Source: Mangifera indica
Lineage: Eukaryota > Streptophyta > Magnoliopsida > Sapindales > Anacardiaceae
Length of the DNA: 64,000 nt
Assembly (NCBI RefSeq): GCF_011075055.1
Contig: NC_058140.1
Location: forward strand, 6,425,488-6,489,487
Direction: 5' to 3'
This document shows positions 43,879-55,004 of the stretch, piece after piece. The notes under the pieces were generated by a model. It was not told the origin of the DNA and ran no database searches. It saw nothing but the letters and a program-made list of their open reading frames with translations. The translations under genes were made by a program, and so were the position numbers. The first letter of the stretch is position 1. Every line of letters begins with the position of its first letter.

Positions 43879-44095
43879 TCATCTTACCATAAAAACTCTC
43901 TTTTTTCCACTCCCTATTTTCTCTATTGATTTTTCTCTCATGGCTGAATTACTCACCCTTTTCCTCTGCTCCCCTCTTTTCAGCCTTACTTTTTCTTCGC
44001 TCATCCTCACCCACATTTTCTCTTCTTTTGTTTTCACTCTCACTTTCTTTTTTTGCTTCATTCATCTTTCTTCTCCTCACTTGATACTCATAAAC
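43879..44095 (-). other. Lys/Arg/Glu-rich linker between G6 protease and RT
   Basis: On the minus strand this pyrimidine-rich plus-strand stretch encodes a highly charged segment (for example KQKKKVRVKTKEEKMW). It separates the protease end (44096) from the RT start (about 43880). It is probably a disordered linker of the polyprotein. The plus-strand frame 43847-44107 is hydrophobic only because of the same base bias and is rejected as a gene. Confidence 0.5.
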
Positions 44096-44480
44096 CTACT
44101 TTGGTGACAATGGTACAAGGGTGATGAGTTTATTGCTCATTGTGAAAGAGTATCTATTCTTAAATCCGTCGTGTGTCAATTTTTTGTCATACTCCCATGG
44201 TCTCCCTAACAAGATGTGTCCAGTAGACATGGGTACTATATCACATAATATCTCATCTTGATACCTACCTATGGACAAGGCCACCACCACGTATTTATTC
44301 ACCCTAACTTCTCCACAGTCATTCAACTACTAGAGCTTATAAGGCCTAAGGTGTTTGGTTATAGGTAAACTAAGTTTTTCTACAATTTCAATATGGGCTA
44401 TGTTTACATAACTACCCCTATCTATAATTAAAGTGCACACCTTACCCTTTACATGACATCTAGTATGGAAAATATCCTCT
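44096..44480 (-). pseudogene. G6 aspartic protease
   Basis: In minus order: GKVCTLIIDRGSYVNIAH, where DSG has become DRG; KLSLPITKHLRPYKL then stops near 44330; then LNDCGEVRVNKYVVVALSIGRYQDEILCDIVPM and HILLGRPWEYDKKLTHDG. The catalytic triplet is mutated, so this copy is inactive. It lies between gag (right) and RT (left), as expected. Confidence 0.82.
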
Positions 44481-45740
44481 CTCTACTCATCATTTTCTTC
44501 CTTGTGTGGTAAACTCAAGGTTCTCCTAGACACTATGCCTCACCCTCTGCTGCATACTCTAATCTCCATCATTAGTATCCTCTAATGGTGGCACAGATTC
44601 ATCACTAGATTCTTCCTCTGTCTCATACTCTTCATCCTCCCTCAACACCATAGTTCTTTTGTTAGGACATTAAGAGGCTACGTGACCCCTACCTAAACAC
44701 TTAAAACATTTGACCTCACTATTTCTCTTCGATAATTTGGGTTTGCTACTAGGCTTCTTTCTGCTAGACCTCTCTCCTTTAGGTTTAGAGTACTTGATTT
44801 TTGGCTTAAAAGATGGCTTATCATCTCTTTTTGACACACTTGGCTTCCTAGGACTAAAATAGGAACCTACATCTTTTTTACCCTTCCACTGTAATTGTCT
44901 CTTTACCTACATCACCATATGTACCAAATCCTCTAGCTCTACATAGTGTTGGAGCTCTAAAACATTTGCTACTTCCCTATTCAACCCATTTAAAAACCTA
45001 GCCATAGTGGTTTCCCTATCTTTCTCTATATTAGCCCTAATCATGGCTATCTCCATCTCTTTGTGATAATCTTCCACACTCTTGGTCCCTTGCCTAAGCC
45101 CCTATAACTTCTGAAGTAAATCTTTTATGGTAATGGCTAGGAACAAAAGGCTGCCTCATTACACTCTTCATATCATCCCAAGTATCTATGGGTCTACGCA
45201 AGTTTCTATGTCTATTTTTTAGCAACTAGTCCCACCAAATACTAGCATAATTAGTGAATTCTACAGCAGCCAACGTCACATTTTTCTCCACAAAATACCT
45301 ATGTATGTCAAAAACTTGATCTACATTTCGCTTCCGACTTAAGTAGGCTTTCGGATCATTTCTATCCTGAAAGGTAGAATTTTCATCTTAATGCTATTGA
45401 GGTTACTATCACTCTACCTACTCTCTCTATACATATTGTTTCTATGACTTCGATGTCCTCCCTTATTGCTTATATTATTCAGCCTATCACTTATTTCATC
45501 ATCCTAACTGTCGGTAACTATCCTATCATTATCCCTTACCGTTAGTGTTTTCCACCTACTCTTAGTTGTACTACTTCCCCCTTTATCACTTTGTTGTTGA
45601 TTTAATTTGTCCAATTTATCATTAACACTCCCAATTACATTAAAAAGTCACTCAAACTATTGTTGGATTGATTGCATTGTAAAAACCTTAGTTTTACCCA
45701 AATCTTCTACAACACTGGGGTTTTTTTATTCTTCCATGTT
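44480..45740 (-). pseudogene. G6 Gag with CCHC knuckle (degraded)
   Basis: In minus order: a poorly conserved N-terminus (45740-45380), then a retrotransposon gag domain with NDPKAYLSRKRNVDQVFDIH near 45350, NYASIWWD near 45240 and RFLNGLNREVANVLELQHY near 45000-44940. A knuckle KCFKCLGRGHVAS with a stop lies at about 44705-44660, followed by an acidic tail. Stops and shifts are frequent, so no long open frame survives. Assignment rests on these conserved blocks and on position upstream of the protease. Confidence 0.75.
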
Positions 45741-46649
45741 ATATTTTCAGAAAACAAAATGTGTCTATAAACAATAATCCTTGCAAATAAACTATGAGAC
45801 CTTACACACAAGCAAAGAAGTGAGAAACCTAGAAAAGCTAAATCAGATTTCAAATTAAAGAAAACCTTGACCTAATGCCTATAATTGACACGAACCAAAA
45901 GTATAAAAACCCTTGACCCAATGATTATGGATAATCATGAACCAAAAGTATAAAAACAATAATCCAATGTCTATAATTGACATGAACCAAAAGTATGAGT
46001 TGACGTCATACTCTAGAATAGAAATGAAGAAGAGTGATAAGTCATATTTGAACGTCACAAGAAAATATTTTTGATAAATTCATGAGTTCTCAAAAGAACC
46101 AAAAAAAAGATCTCACAATTTTATTAAGTCATTGTGTATCATCTATTCTAAGGTCATATGATTATTTATAACCCTAGTCTGAATAGGATAATAACAAATA
46201 TAATCTCGAGGATAATAACAATCCTAATCTTTAGGATAATAACAATTTCAATCTAAATAAGATAATAATAATCTTAAATAATAATCTTAATGTAATTATA
46301 ATTCCTAAAGAAAATAAAACAAAGACTCTTAAAACAAATAAAACTCCTAAACAACTAGAAAACTAGAAATACTAAAAAACTAAACTTCAATTAAATTCTC
46401 TTGCTTCTTCACATGAATTTTTGCCTAATCAAGTTTTGATTTTATATTTTAACAAGTAAAAATGTCACCAAGGATGTGTCATATCATTTCCCATGTGTTT
46501 GATGTTGTCCTCGTCATTTGCCATGTCATCCTTGACTGCCATATAATGCTTCTTACCTTTACCTTGTTTTAATGTTTTCAATGCTATCCTGTCACACTTT
46601 TGTCATAGTCCTTCATTATTGAATCACATATTCTTGGTCTTCCATGGAT
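45741..46649. other. Region upstream of G6 gag: leader/LTR candidate with tandem repeats
   Basis: No coding sequence is seen. Three imperfect copies of a unit of about 50 bases (ending aaccaaaagtat) lie at 45875-45995. An AT-rich tract with repeated aggataataacaa motifs lies at 46185-46275. An initiator-Met PBS was not found, so the LTR boundary of G6 cannot be placed. The segment 46450-46649 has no recognisable features and ends at the next LTR. Confidence 0.5.
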
Positions 46650-47303
46650 CACATCAAAGGCATAAAAGAAATTCCTCGAACTTTGGGGTCTTCCACCACC
46701 AACTCTTCCATCAAGAAGGAATTGGATAAAGGAAAATGGAGAAGAAAAGCCAACAAGCTTTAACTTCAATTTTTGTATATATTCAAGTGTCTAAACTCTT
46801 ACAAAAGCATGGTCACCCTTTAATTAGGGAAGAAGTGGCAGCAAAATGGACTTGCCAATACAAAATCTATTAATTTTTATACAAAAATCCTTTGAATTAA
46901 GCTAAGTCATGCCTCTTAGTTGCTAAAGACAAAAGTGAGTTGCCCTTTCCCTAAATCTGGGAACCATGTCTCCTAGCTTTGCAACTAAGTTTCCATCTAG
47001 TTCTAAGCCAAATAAATACACAAGTTTGAGTTAAAATAGGCTTCAAAAGAGTCTTGGGCGGATTGGGCTTGGAAAAACACCATGTGAAGCTTATTTTAGG
47101 CCAAAAGAGCAAACCACTCAAGGGATTCTTGAGTCCAACTAGTGAGGCTTTGCCCAAAAGTGAAGTTGGGCCAAAATTGAAGGTTCAATGCTTCTTTTGA
47201 CTTGGGATTTGCTAGAACTTCATTCTTCTTGGCTTTAAAGGCTGTATGGGGACTTGAGGATGGCTTGGAACCCAAAAATGACAATGGAGCCGTGTATACA
47301 TCA
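46650..47303 (-). mobile_element. Partial gypsy LTR (U3-R), inserted in LINE F
   Basis: Minus orientation, starting TGATGTATACAC at 47303. It is colinear with 55580-56242 down to the splice-like block ggtggaagacccc near 46690, then it breaks off. The right flank is RT coding sequence of LINE F. U3 contains the open stretch VYTRLHCHFW in one frame and VYTAPLSFLG-like text in another. The missing U5 end prevents a target-duplication test. Confidence 0.75.
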
Positions 47304-47499
47304 ATACTATAGGCTTTCTTGAAGAAATCGCACCAAAGTCATGTAAACCTGGGGATTTGTTATTGGCTAAGCTAAACATGGCACTCTCAATCTCCTCTTT
47401 TGTGATCTCTTCTCTCATTTTTATGGCTAGGTAATGATTGAGCTTTATGGCTAAGTATTCTTCCAGCCCTCTAAAATCCACCCCTTTGTTTTTATCTTC

Positions 47500-47875
47500 A
47501 AAAAGATTTTTTCAATGAGAGATTAGGACTTCTTTAATGCCTAGTGTGTCCATGGCCTAAGTTCCATCTTTTTTCTTCAACATAGAGATTCTATTTGTGT
47601 TCTTTCTTTTAATTGACAAGCTGAATGTGAATCCTTCATATCCTTCTCCATTTGTAGGCTATTTCCAGTATGTTGATCGATAGACTTTAAATCCTAATCC
47701 ATCAAGTTCTTTCTTTCCAACACAACAAAACTATTAGGTGATTCCCCTCTTTCTAAGATTCTTATTTCCTCCTTAGTATTTTCTTATTTGTCACTTTCTT
47801 TTCCCCTTCTTTAATTGACTGTCTTCTTCCTTTTTCCATTTTCTTCTTTTCCATGCTTTCCTCCATATTCTCTTT
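47500..47875 (-). other. Degraded LINE F endonuclease region
   Basis: Only scattered similarity to the ORF1 tail and endonuclease region is expected here from position. I could not identify the catalytic blocks. No other feature is seen. Confidence 0.35.
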
Positions 47876-48621
47876 TTACTTTGTATTCATCTTAGGTGCT
47901 AGCATGCATTGGTTTCTATTGTGGCTGAATAATTTGTGCCATTTGCAAACAATAGGTTTCCAAGGATATTCCACCTTGACTATGATCACTTCACCATTTG
48001 GCATTTCAAGTTCAAAATCATCTAAGAGGCCTCTTTTCACATCACATTCAACACGCAACTTTACATAGCTAATACGACTTCCTTCCTCTGAAATTTTATC
48101 TATATAAAGAAGTTTTCCAAGGGCACTAGCTATATAGCTAAGTCCCTTAGTAGTCTAGAGTTCTAATGGAACCAAGTAGAGCTTCACACAAAAGGGGACT
48201 TTTGTGATATTCCCTTGATTGAGGTAGATGTTTTGAGAGCATTTTTGGATGATAAATGGCCTTCCTGCAATCCTCCAAATCCCCTCTTCCAGCACTTGAT
48301 CTCTTATATATTCATTCTCATATTTAGCATAAAACATCCTTGTCCTAAGGATAGCACATTAACTTTTCCCAAACTCTTCACATTAGCCTTAACGTAGTCT
48401 TTCACAAAGGAAAACGGAAGTTTTTGCTCAGTGAAGTATCCAACCAACCAACCATCCCATTTGCTCACCCTTAACACAACAACTTTCATTGGAGGGGTAA
48501 CTCTTAGCCTGGTCTCTTCTTGATTAGCAATAGGTTTGTAATAATTTAGTAGGCTTTCACTTCTAAGCTTAGAGAATAATGTCTTCCAACCTGACCCTAA
48601 GTTCATCTTCTCTTTATTCAT
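47876..48621 (-). pseudogene. LINE F ORF1 (DUF4283-like)
   Basis: Start near 48621 (MNKEKMNLGSGWKTLFSKLRSESLLNYYKP). It then passes through a block with KVVVLRVSKWDGWLVGYF, corresponding to the GAIKWN-VGFFLGK block of the other LINEs. EGIWRIAGRPFIIQK (near 48290) and VPLEL (near 48160) follow. The segment 48058-47876 contains GEVIIVKVEYPWKPIVCKW and the knuckle CKWHKLFSHNRNQC, with the second Cys replaced. Frameshifts separate the three pieces. Confidence 0.72.
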
Positions 48622-49490
48622 GGGGACTGGTTTGATTATCTCTTTTTCCTAAGCAAAGTTTCTTTCCTCATCTTTGGTCCAGATGAAGGCAATTGGGGAT
48701 AATCTTCCTTTCTTTTGTTAGAGTTTGAACCAGGTTTCATATGTCCAGTAGGAATAAAACCACACACAAGTCACAAGTATAAGAATGAGAGAAATTTAGA
48801 GTCAATCAAAATGGGCCAACACATTAAGGATCCACGTAATATCCATGTCAATTAAAAGCCAACTCAACATTCCAACAAAGACTCTCTTATTGAACTATCC
48901 ATACGCAGCAAACTTTGATTCACTACTTTGCACAAGGTAGCAAGGGAAAAAAGACAAAAGCCTATGATAAAGCAGACTTTCAAAGAAGAATCCAATTTTT
49001 CCAAACTCCTGAGAACTAAAAGTCAATAGGAGGGAACACAAATTTGAAAACACTTGTCACTTTCCACTGAAGAACAACCTCTAAACAACTTTTCTTCATG
49101 ATAAGCCACCACTAACTCCCTCCAAGACAAGAACCCAACTCAAAGGACCACTAAAGAAAACACACAAAAATTGGACAGTGAGAAACCACCAGATATATGC
49201 ATTACCTAACTAAAACAGAGGAGAGTTGCTAATACCAAAACATAATAAGATAAAGCTAAAGAACTCCAAAAATATGACTGAAAAATACTAAAGAAAATAG
49301 ACACAAAGACAGGTTGTAACAATTTGATAAGAAACCACAACTAATGGGATGCTAATGACCTAAGGGGTAATAGAAAGGCTAGTGCCAAAAGGGCCACCAG
49401 TCAAGAGGAGGAAGAAGATAGGTAGGCTAGACAAAGGGTAAAGGAAACAATGGTTTAGAGAGAAGGGAGAGCATTTTTAGGAATAGAAAA
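48622..49490 (-). other. 5' UTR of LINE F
   Basis: Non-coding. It ends with tttagagagaagggagagcat at 49454-49474, the same GA-rich start as LINE E (42245-42265), and a block near 49380-49410 resembles the shared 5' UTR block (gccaccagtcaagagg). No open frame is convincing. Confidence 0.6.
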
Positions 49491-49499
49491 GTTTTCTGT

Positions 49500-49870
49500 T
49501 GATCTTTTTAGCTCCATCAAATAACAAGAATTTGTGACCGGCCAACTACAATTACATCCTTAATAATACCACTCAACTTTGCTTCTTTGCTTAAACCAGC
49601 ATTGAAAATGACCCGAGGACCATATTTATTTTTGATTGACCAGCATGGCAACCAATTATTGAACCAAAGGAAGATATTTTTTCCATTACCAATCTGACAT
49701 TTTATTAAATTATCCATTTTGCCTATAAGCTTAAAGAGTTTCTTCCAAAACCAAAGGTTGTTACTTTGCGAGTTGATCTTCCCAATGTTTTATTTTAGAG
49801 CTAGATCATTTTTAAGATAGTCCACTCAATTCAGCCTCTACTCAAAAATAGGTTGCCCTCGTAATTTTTA
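49500..49870 (-). pseudogene. LINE ORF2 fragment (region before zf-RVT)
   Basis: The minus-strand frame 49717-49517 (KCQIGNGKNIFLWFNNWLPC) matches the KKIIGNGENTFLWHDNWHP block of LINEs B-E. Degraded upstream text (VWRK..., SLWV-type) extends to about 49870. It adjoins the 5' end of LINE F at about 49490, so LINE F may have inserted into this older copy. Confidence 0.7.
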
Positions 49871-49879
49871 CCTCTTTTG

Positions 49880-50150
49880 GTGTTTGAAAGAATTGGTTAG
49901 GGCTAAGGGATGCTAAAGTTTCTCCTTAAATCAAAATGAGTAGGTGTTCTTTCTACCATCATGCTTACACTCCTATCAAATTTCCAATGTCTCCCCAACA
50001 ACATATGACATGCATCTACTGGAATAATATATCACAATACTTGATCAATGTAATGTTTGTCAATGGATAAAGATAAAAGCACTTGCCTTGTTACTTGAGA
50101 CTACCCTTATTGCTTAGCCATCGCAACTTGTATGTTTGAGGAGTGAGAGA
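49880..50150 (-). pseudogene. Gypsy protease fragment
   Basis: The minus strand contains text corresponding to QVTRQVLLSLSIDKHYIDQV and VDACHMLLGRHWKFDRSV, i.e. the C-terminal half of the protease seen in G3 (34130-33897), with several frame changes. The active-site half is absent. It is an isolated fragment. Confidence 0.7.
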
Positions 50151-50433
50151 TTCAAAGTGAATGATCAATTTGTATGTAAATAAGTCTTAATATATATGTT
50201 TCACATGAATGTATGGAAAACGGTTATCAGTTTAAAGTGACAAGTTTAAACAAAAAAAGGGATATAAAAGTGTACATGAATAATGCAAATTGAAAGCACG
50301 AGGGGTGAAGTTATGTAACAGTGACCTTTTCATGCTATGTAGGTTGGAAAAGCACACTTGTCCTTGGGATGTTTTAATGTCTTAACTTAAATAGGTTGGC
50401 AAAAAGGCACTTGGAAAAATATTGCAATAGTTT
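50151..50433. other. Unassigned AT-rich segment
   Basis: I see no open frame, repeat or known element here. It lies between the protease fragment and the MULE-like remnant. Confidence 0.4.
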
Positions 50434-51040
50434 ATGTTTACAGTGACCGAGCATGTTTATCAGCAGAAGAATATTCTAATAGATGTGGCAAATAGGTACA
50501 TAATTGATATCTCTTATACTCAAGCTTGGCATCTCATTATTTGTATTAATGGGGAATTCTTGAAAAGTCGATATTGGGTACACTTTTTATTGTTATGGGA
50601 AAGGATGGGAACAACTAGATTTATCCATTGACATTTTATGTAGAGGGAAGGGGAAATGATAACTTGGACCCTTTCTTCAGAGCGTTACATTGGTGCATTA
50701 GTGACCTCCCAAATTTAGTAATAATTTCATATTGATACCACACTATCACTCACTTTGTGAGAGAAGTGTTCCCAAATGCACACCACATTTGGTGCAAACA
50801 TTATTACAGTAATGCTAAAGTCGATCTTTCTTCAAATGAGTGTAATTGTACGAAATTTTAACTATTACATATAGTGTTCACACATATTGTAGTGGTTGCT
50901 AGGTTCTAGAACCTTTTAGACTATTATCAATGGGTGAGCAAGTACCACTTAACTGAATATTAGAAAGTTTTTTATAGGGAGAGTGTGAAACTATTAAGAG
51001 ATCCATCAAAATAAAAAGCATCTCGAGGAAATCTTTGTGG
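50434..51040 (+). pseudogene. Possible MULE (Mutator-like) transposase remnant
   Basis: The frame 50434-50631 includes YIIDISYTQAWHL, which resembles the Y-x-x-AW segment of MULE transposases. In other frames follow NDNLDPFFRALHWCI (about 50655-50700) and THFVREVFPNAHHIWCKHYY (about 50748-50807), resembling the VFPNAxHxxCxxH block of the MULE catalytic domain. Stops and frameshifts are frequent, and the DDE residues cannot be fixed by eye. No terminal inverted repeats were recognised. The family call is tentative and rests on the order of three short blocks. Confidence 0.45.
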
Positions 51041-51430
51041 TCCTTCAATTTCTGATGGAGAGTTGACTTTTTTTTTTTACTAGGGGTGAGCGGGTTTGGG
51101 TACCTTATACAATTTTTTATAATAAAATTAGAACCTGGAACTTATAAGGTCGATTTTTGGTAGTAATCGACCTTATAGGTTTCGATTAAGCTCTAGTTAG
51201 TACTTGGAACTTTTATAGTATATATATATATTAAGGACATAAATTTTTTGCCTCATTGAGGCAATGATGAGGCCTACTCTACTAAGATTTTATTGACTCA
51301 TAAAGAATGCATTCAAAAGGTCAGTAAGGAAGCCAGATGAGGTCAAAGTTGGAAGTAACAAAAGGTTGGTAGGAAACTTACAAAGAATGTTTTCGGATAA
51401 CCAAAGCAACAAGAAAAGGTTGGTGATGAT
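51041..51430. other. Unassigned segment with a perfect hairpin
   Basis: This segment includes a T-run (51069-51080) followed by ctaggggtgagc, an end sequence reminiscent of some plant hAT-type transposons, though no matching right end was found. A 13-bp inverted repeat lies at 51143-51177. No coding sequence is seen. Confidence 0.4.
51143..51177. repeat. Perfect 13-bp inverted repeat
   Basis: The left arm tataaggtcgatt (51143-51155) pairs fully with aatcgaccttata (51165-51177) around a nine-base loop. It is not part of any element recognised here. Confidence 0.85.
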
Positions 51431-52041
51431 AGCCAAGTGAATAGCTTGCTCCAATTTATCCAAAAGTGTGACTTTGGAAGTCCATCAATGGCCCAAACGT
51501 CCAAGCATCATTTTGAGAAGCCCGAAGAGCCCAAAATTGGTTTTTAGTTACACTAGAACTAAATTAGAATTTGGTTGTTTTAGTTAGGAAACATCATTCC
51601 TAAAGTTAAGGAAAAAGCAACTAACGTTTGTTTTTAGTTAATTACTATGTATAGGCTTGGTTTAGAATGAATGGCTTAGCTTAATTCATGCCATTTTTAG
51701 TTGACTTTTGTGGAAAATATTGTATCATTGTCATGCATGCCTCCTATATAAAGGGGTGGATCTTTATTTGTAATAGGTTAGTTGGCATTTTGAATGAAAA
51801 TTTGAAGAAAACTTTGTTGGCTTTTATCTCTTTTCCTTAATCCAATCATTCTTAGTGGAAGACCCCAAGGTTGGTAGAACTTTCCTTTTTGCCTTGGTTA
51901 CATTTTATATTTCCTTAGAAATTCAAATTAGAGTATGTATATGTGTTAATTTTGCCTATGATAGACAGTTGCACTATAATTACGTTTTCTGCCATTGAAT
52001 TTGATCAGCATTTTGACTACTTTATCTATTGAATCTTGAGG
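51431..52041 (+). mobile_element. Partial gypsy LTR, plus strand
   Basis: It is colinear with 19440-19780 and then with the R-U5 part of related LTRs, including a TATA box (CTATATAAAG near 51745). It lacks the U3 start and the U5 end. At 52042 it is interrupted by the 3' LTR of G9, so it is the insertion site of that element. Confidence 0.75.
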
Positions 52042-54026
52042 TGGTGCGTTTCCATCAAGACAATACAACAACACACAAACTCAATTCTAGAAATTACTAT
52101 TCATTTGACACAACAACAATTTGTCTTTCAATTTTAACCAATCAAATGACCTCCAAATTATGAAAATTATATATCATTGGAAAAAGCATTCAAAGAGCGT
52201 TCTAAGACATATAATTTCAACCACAACTCAATCAACAAAGCATTCAAAACTAGCTTCAAAGTTTGCTAGCAAAAACTGGAAATTGCAAAATCACACATTG
52301 TGAACAGTAACCCGAGGAATAAAACACACATTCAAGTCTTCACACTTTGGATTTCCAAGGTAACAAGAAAAATAACTAAGGTATAAAGGAAATTCCACCA
52401 ACCTTGGGATCTTCCACCACCAATTCTTTCTTTAAGATGAATTTGATAAAGGAACAAACAAAGAAAAACTAACCAAGCCTTGCTTGAATTTTTTACTATC
52501 AAAGGAGTCTAAAGTTTATAAGTGAAAAAGCCACACTTATTGATATATCTCTGGCCACTTCAACATTTTTGGCCCCCAAGTTCTTAGCCATGCATCATTT
52601 GGCCCAAGCTAATGAAGGGAATAAGAGAAAAGCTCCATGCAAGCCCAAAAAACCTTTGCCATCTCCAATTTGGCCCAACTTTACTTTTGGGTACACTTTC
52701 ATTACTTGCATCCAAGGCCTTAATGAAATGGAAGCTTAAATGAGTCTAAGAAGCCAATTACAAGCCCACTTTGAAGCCCAAGTAGAGGAGGCAGCCATCC
52801 ATCACTTAAATTAGAGCCCAAGATGTCATGAAGCCCATTTAGTTGAATTGCAACTAAAGAGGAAGCAAGTAACTTTAGTTGGTAGACATAGTTCTACTTT
52901 TTAGGGAAACGTTGTTCCCTTTTTGTCATTTTCTTCATTAATATGGTGTGATATTAGTTTATTTGATTGGCTAAGCTTAAATTAAGGTCATAGCTTACTT
53001 GTCTAATTAATGGCCTATGAATGCTCACTTTGCCCCCACTTCCTCTTGTATATAAGTGTGGCTTTTTCACTTATAAACTTTAGACTCTTTTGATAGTGAA
53101 AATTTCAAGCAAAGCTTTGTTAGCTTTTCTTTGTTTTTTCCTTTATGCAATCCATCTTAGAGAAAGAATTGGTGGTGGAAGATCCCAAGGTTAGTAGAAC
53201 TTTCCTTTATGCCTTGGTTAATTTTCTTGTTACCCTTGAAATCCAAAGTGTGAAGATTTGAATGTGTTGTATGCCTTGGATACTGTTTACAGCGTATGAT
53301 TTTGCAATTTTTAGTTTTTGCCAGCAAACTTTGAAGCTAATTTTGAATGTTTTGTTGATTGAGTTATGGTTGACATTATATACCCAATGTTATATAATTT
53401 GCATGATTAGGAGGTCATTTGATTGGTTAAAATTGAAAGACAAATTGTTGTTGTGTCAAATGAACAGTAATTTTCAGAATTGAGTTTGTGTGTTATTGCA
53501 TTGTCTTGATGGAAATGCACCACTTATATACAAGAGTAAGTGGTGGCAAAGTAAGCATTCATAGGCCATTAATTAAACAAGTAAGCTATGACCTTAATTT
53601 AAGCTTAGCCAATCAAATAAACTAATGTCATACTATATTAATGAAGAAAATGACAGAAAGGAAACAACTTTTCCCTAAAAAGTGGAACCATGTCCACCAA
53701 CTAAAGTTACTTGCTTCCTCTTTAGTTGCAATTTAACTAAATGGGCTTCATGGCATCTTGGGCTCCAATTTAAGTGATGGATGGCTGCCTTATCTACTTG
53801 GGCTTGTAGTTGGCTTCTTGGACTCATTTAAGCTTTCATTTCATTAAAGCCTTGGATGTAAGTAATGAGAGCGCACCCAAAAGTAAAGTTGGGCCAAATT
53901 GGAGATGGCAAATGTTCTTTAGGCTTGCATGGAGCTTGTCCCTCATTCCCTTCATTAGCTTGGGCCAAATGGTGCATGGGTAGGAACTTTGGGGTCGAAA
54001 ATGTTGAAGTGGCTGAAGATACATCA
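52042..54026 (-). mobile_element. 3' LTR of G9, split by solo LTR S2
   Basis: The two parts, 53528-54026 and 52042-52540, total about 998 bp. The start is TGATGTATCTTC at 54026, right after a purine tract (CCAAGGGGGA, 54036-54027). The end is ...CGCACCA at 52042. S2 interrupts the TATATAAG box: TAT lies on one side of the insertion and ATA on the other. Confidence 0.88.
52541..53522 (+). mobile_element. Solo gypsy LTR S2 (982 bp) in the TATA box of another LTR
   Basis: It starts TGATATATCTCTGG and ends GGAAATGCACCA, flanked on both sides by cttat (52536-52540 and 53523-53527). Its own TATA context (CTTGTATATAAGTG) is near 53040. There is no internal region. The orientation is opposite to the host LTR, which produces a long inverted repeat across the junction. 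Confidence 0.92.
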
Positions 54027-54036
54027 TCCCCCTTGG
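54027..54036 (-). other. Polypurine tract of G9
   Basis: The minus strand reads CCAAGGGGGA immediately before the LTR start TGATG. The equivalent in the 14055 remnant is AAGGAGGA. It is the likely plus-strand primer for reverse transcription. Confidence 0.7.
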
Positions 54037-54990
54037 TTGGGAAGGACTTGCCCTCACATCCTCAAGGTGGCTATCCTCCATGTATGGTAAAAGATCTCCA
54101 ATGTTGAAGGTGGCTGAGACTCCTCCCATTTCATCTAGAAGGTTCACCTTGTATGCATTGTCATTCACCCTTTCAAGCACTTCAAATGGTCCATCAGCCC
54201 TTGGAGCTAGCTTACTCCTCATACTCAAAAATCTCTCTTTTCTCAAATGCACCCAAACCAAGTCACTAGGTTTGAAGATGGATGGCTTCCTATACTTGTT
54301 AACCTTCTTCTTGTGAGCTTCATTGGTCTTCATGATCTGAAATTTGATGGATTCATAGAGTTTCTTCATGGTAATAGTTTTCTCCTTGCATCCTTATGAA
54401 CTTGCACATCAAAAGGCAAAGAAGTTAGATCTAAAGGAGTTAAAGGATTGACACCATACACTACCTCAAATGGAGAGTGGCCAATTGTAGTGCTTGAACT
54501 CCTATTATATGCAAATTCAGCTTGGGTAAGCTTCAAATCCCAATCTCTCAAGTGTTTATTGACCATGGTTCTCAAAATGGCTCTCAAGGTTTTATTGGTT
54601 ACTTCAGTTTGGCCATCCGTTTACAGGTGATAGGAAGTGCTAAACATGAGTTTAGTACCTAATTTACTCTATAAAGTCCTCCAAAATTGGCTTAAGAATT
54701 TGGTATTCTTATCCAAAACTATGGTTCTAGGGATTCCATGAAGTCTCACCACTTCTTTGAAGAATAAGTCAACCATTTTGCTTGCATCTTCAGTCTTGGT
54801 GCATAGTAGGAAGTGAGCCATTTTGGAAAGCCTACCAACCACAGCTATTATTGCATCCTTCCCTCTTTGAGTTATAGGAAAAGCTACCACAAATTTCATG
54901 CTAAGATCTTCCTATGACTGCTCTGGAACTGGCAAAAGCATGTAAAGACTAACTTGGAAACGAGATTTGGACCTTTGACAAGTGCCACAC
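54027..54990 (-). pseudogene. G9 integrase core and C-terminal domain
   Basis: In minus order: core start (54899-54669) with [37 protein letters not shown] and [15 protein letters not shown], where the usual SDRD has become LDKN. A stop-rich gap follows near 54640. The frame 54587-54366 has NKHLRDWDLKLTQAEFAYNRS and HSPFEVVYGVNPLTP. The C-terminal domain 54369-54040 has PSDLVWVHLRKERF, ADGPFEVLERVNDNAYKVNL and SATFNIGDLLPY. The end (SHLEDVRASPSQP) reaches the purine tract, and the frame continues into the LTR. Confidence 0.87.
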
Positions 54991-55004
54991 ATTGCTACAA
55001 TGGC

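Larger units (their letters stand above)
47304..49490 (-). mobile_element. LINE F: older, diverged L1-type LINE, cut within RT
   Basis: In minus order: a GA-rich 5' end near 49480, a 5' UTR (49490-48622), ORF1 fragments (48621-47876), degraded endonuclease (about 47860-47500) and an RT start (47481-47304, EITKEEIESAMFSLANNKSPG). It ends where a gypsy LTR starts at 47303. The proteins differ much more from LINEs B-E than those do from each other, so it belongs to a related but distinct subfamily. Confidence 0.75.

Noticed and set aside
43847..44107. Hydrophobic 86-codon plus-strand frame that looks like a membrane protein
   Set aside because: It is antisense to a Lys/Arg/Glu-rich polyprotein linker; the hydrophobicity comes from the pyrimidine-rich strand.
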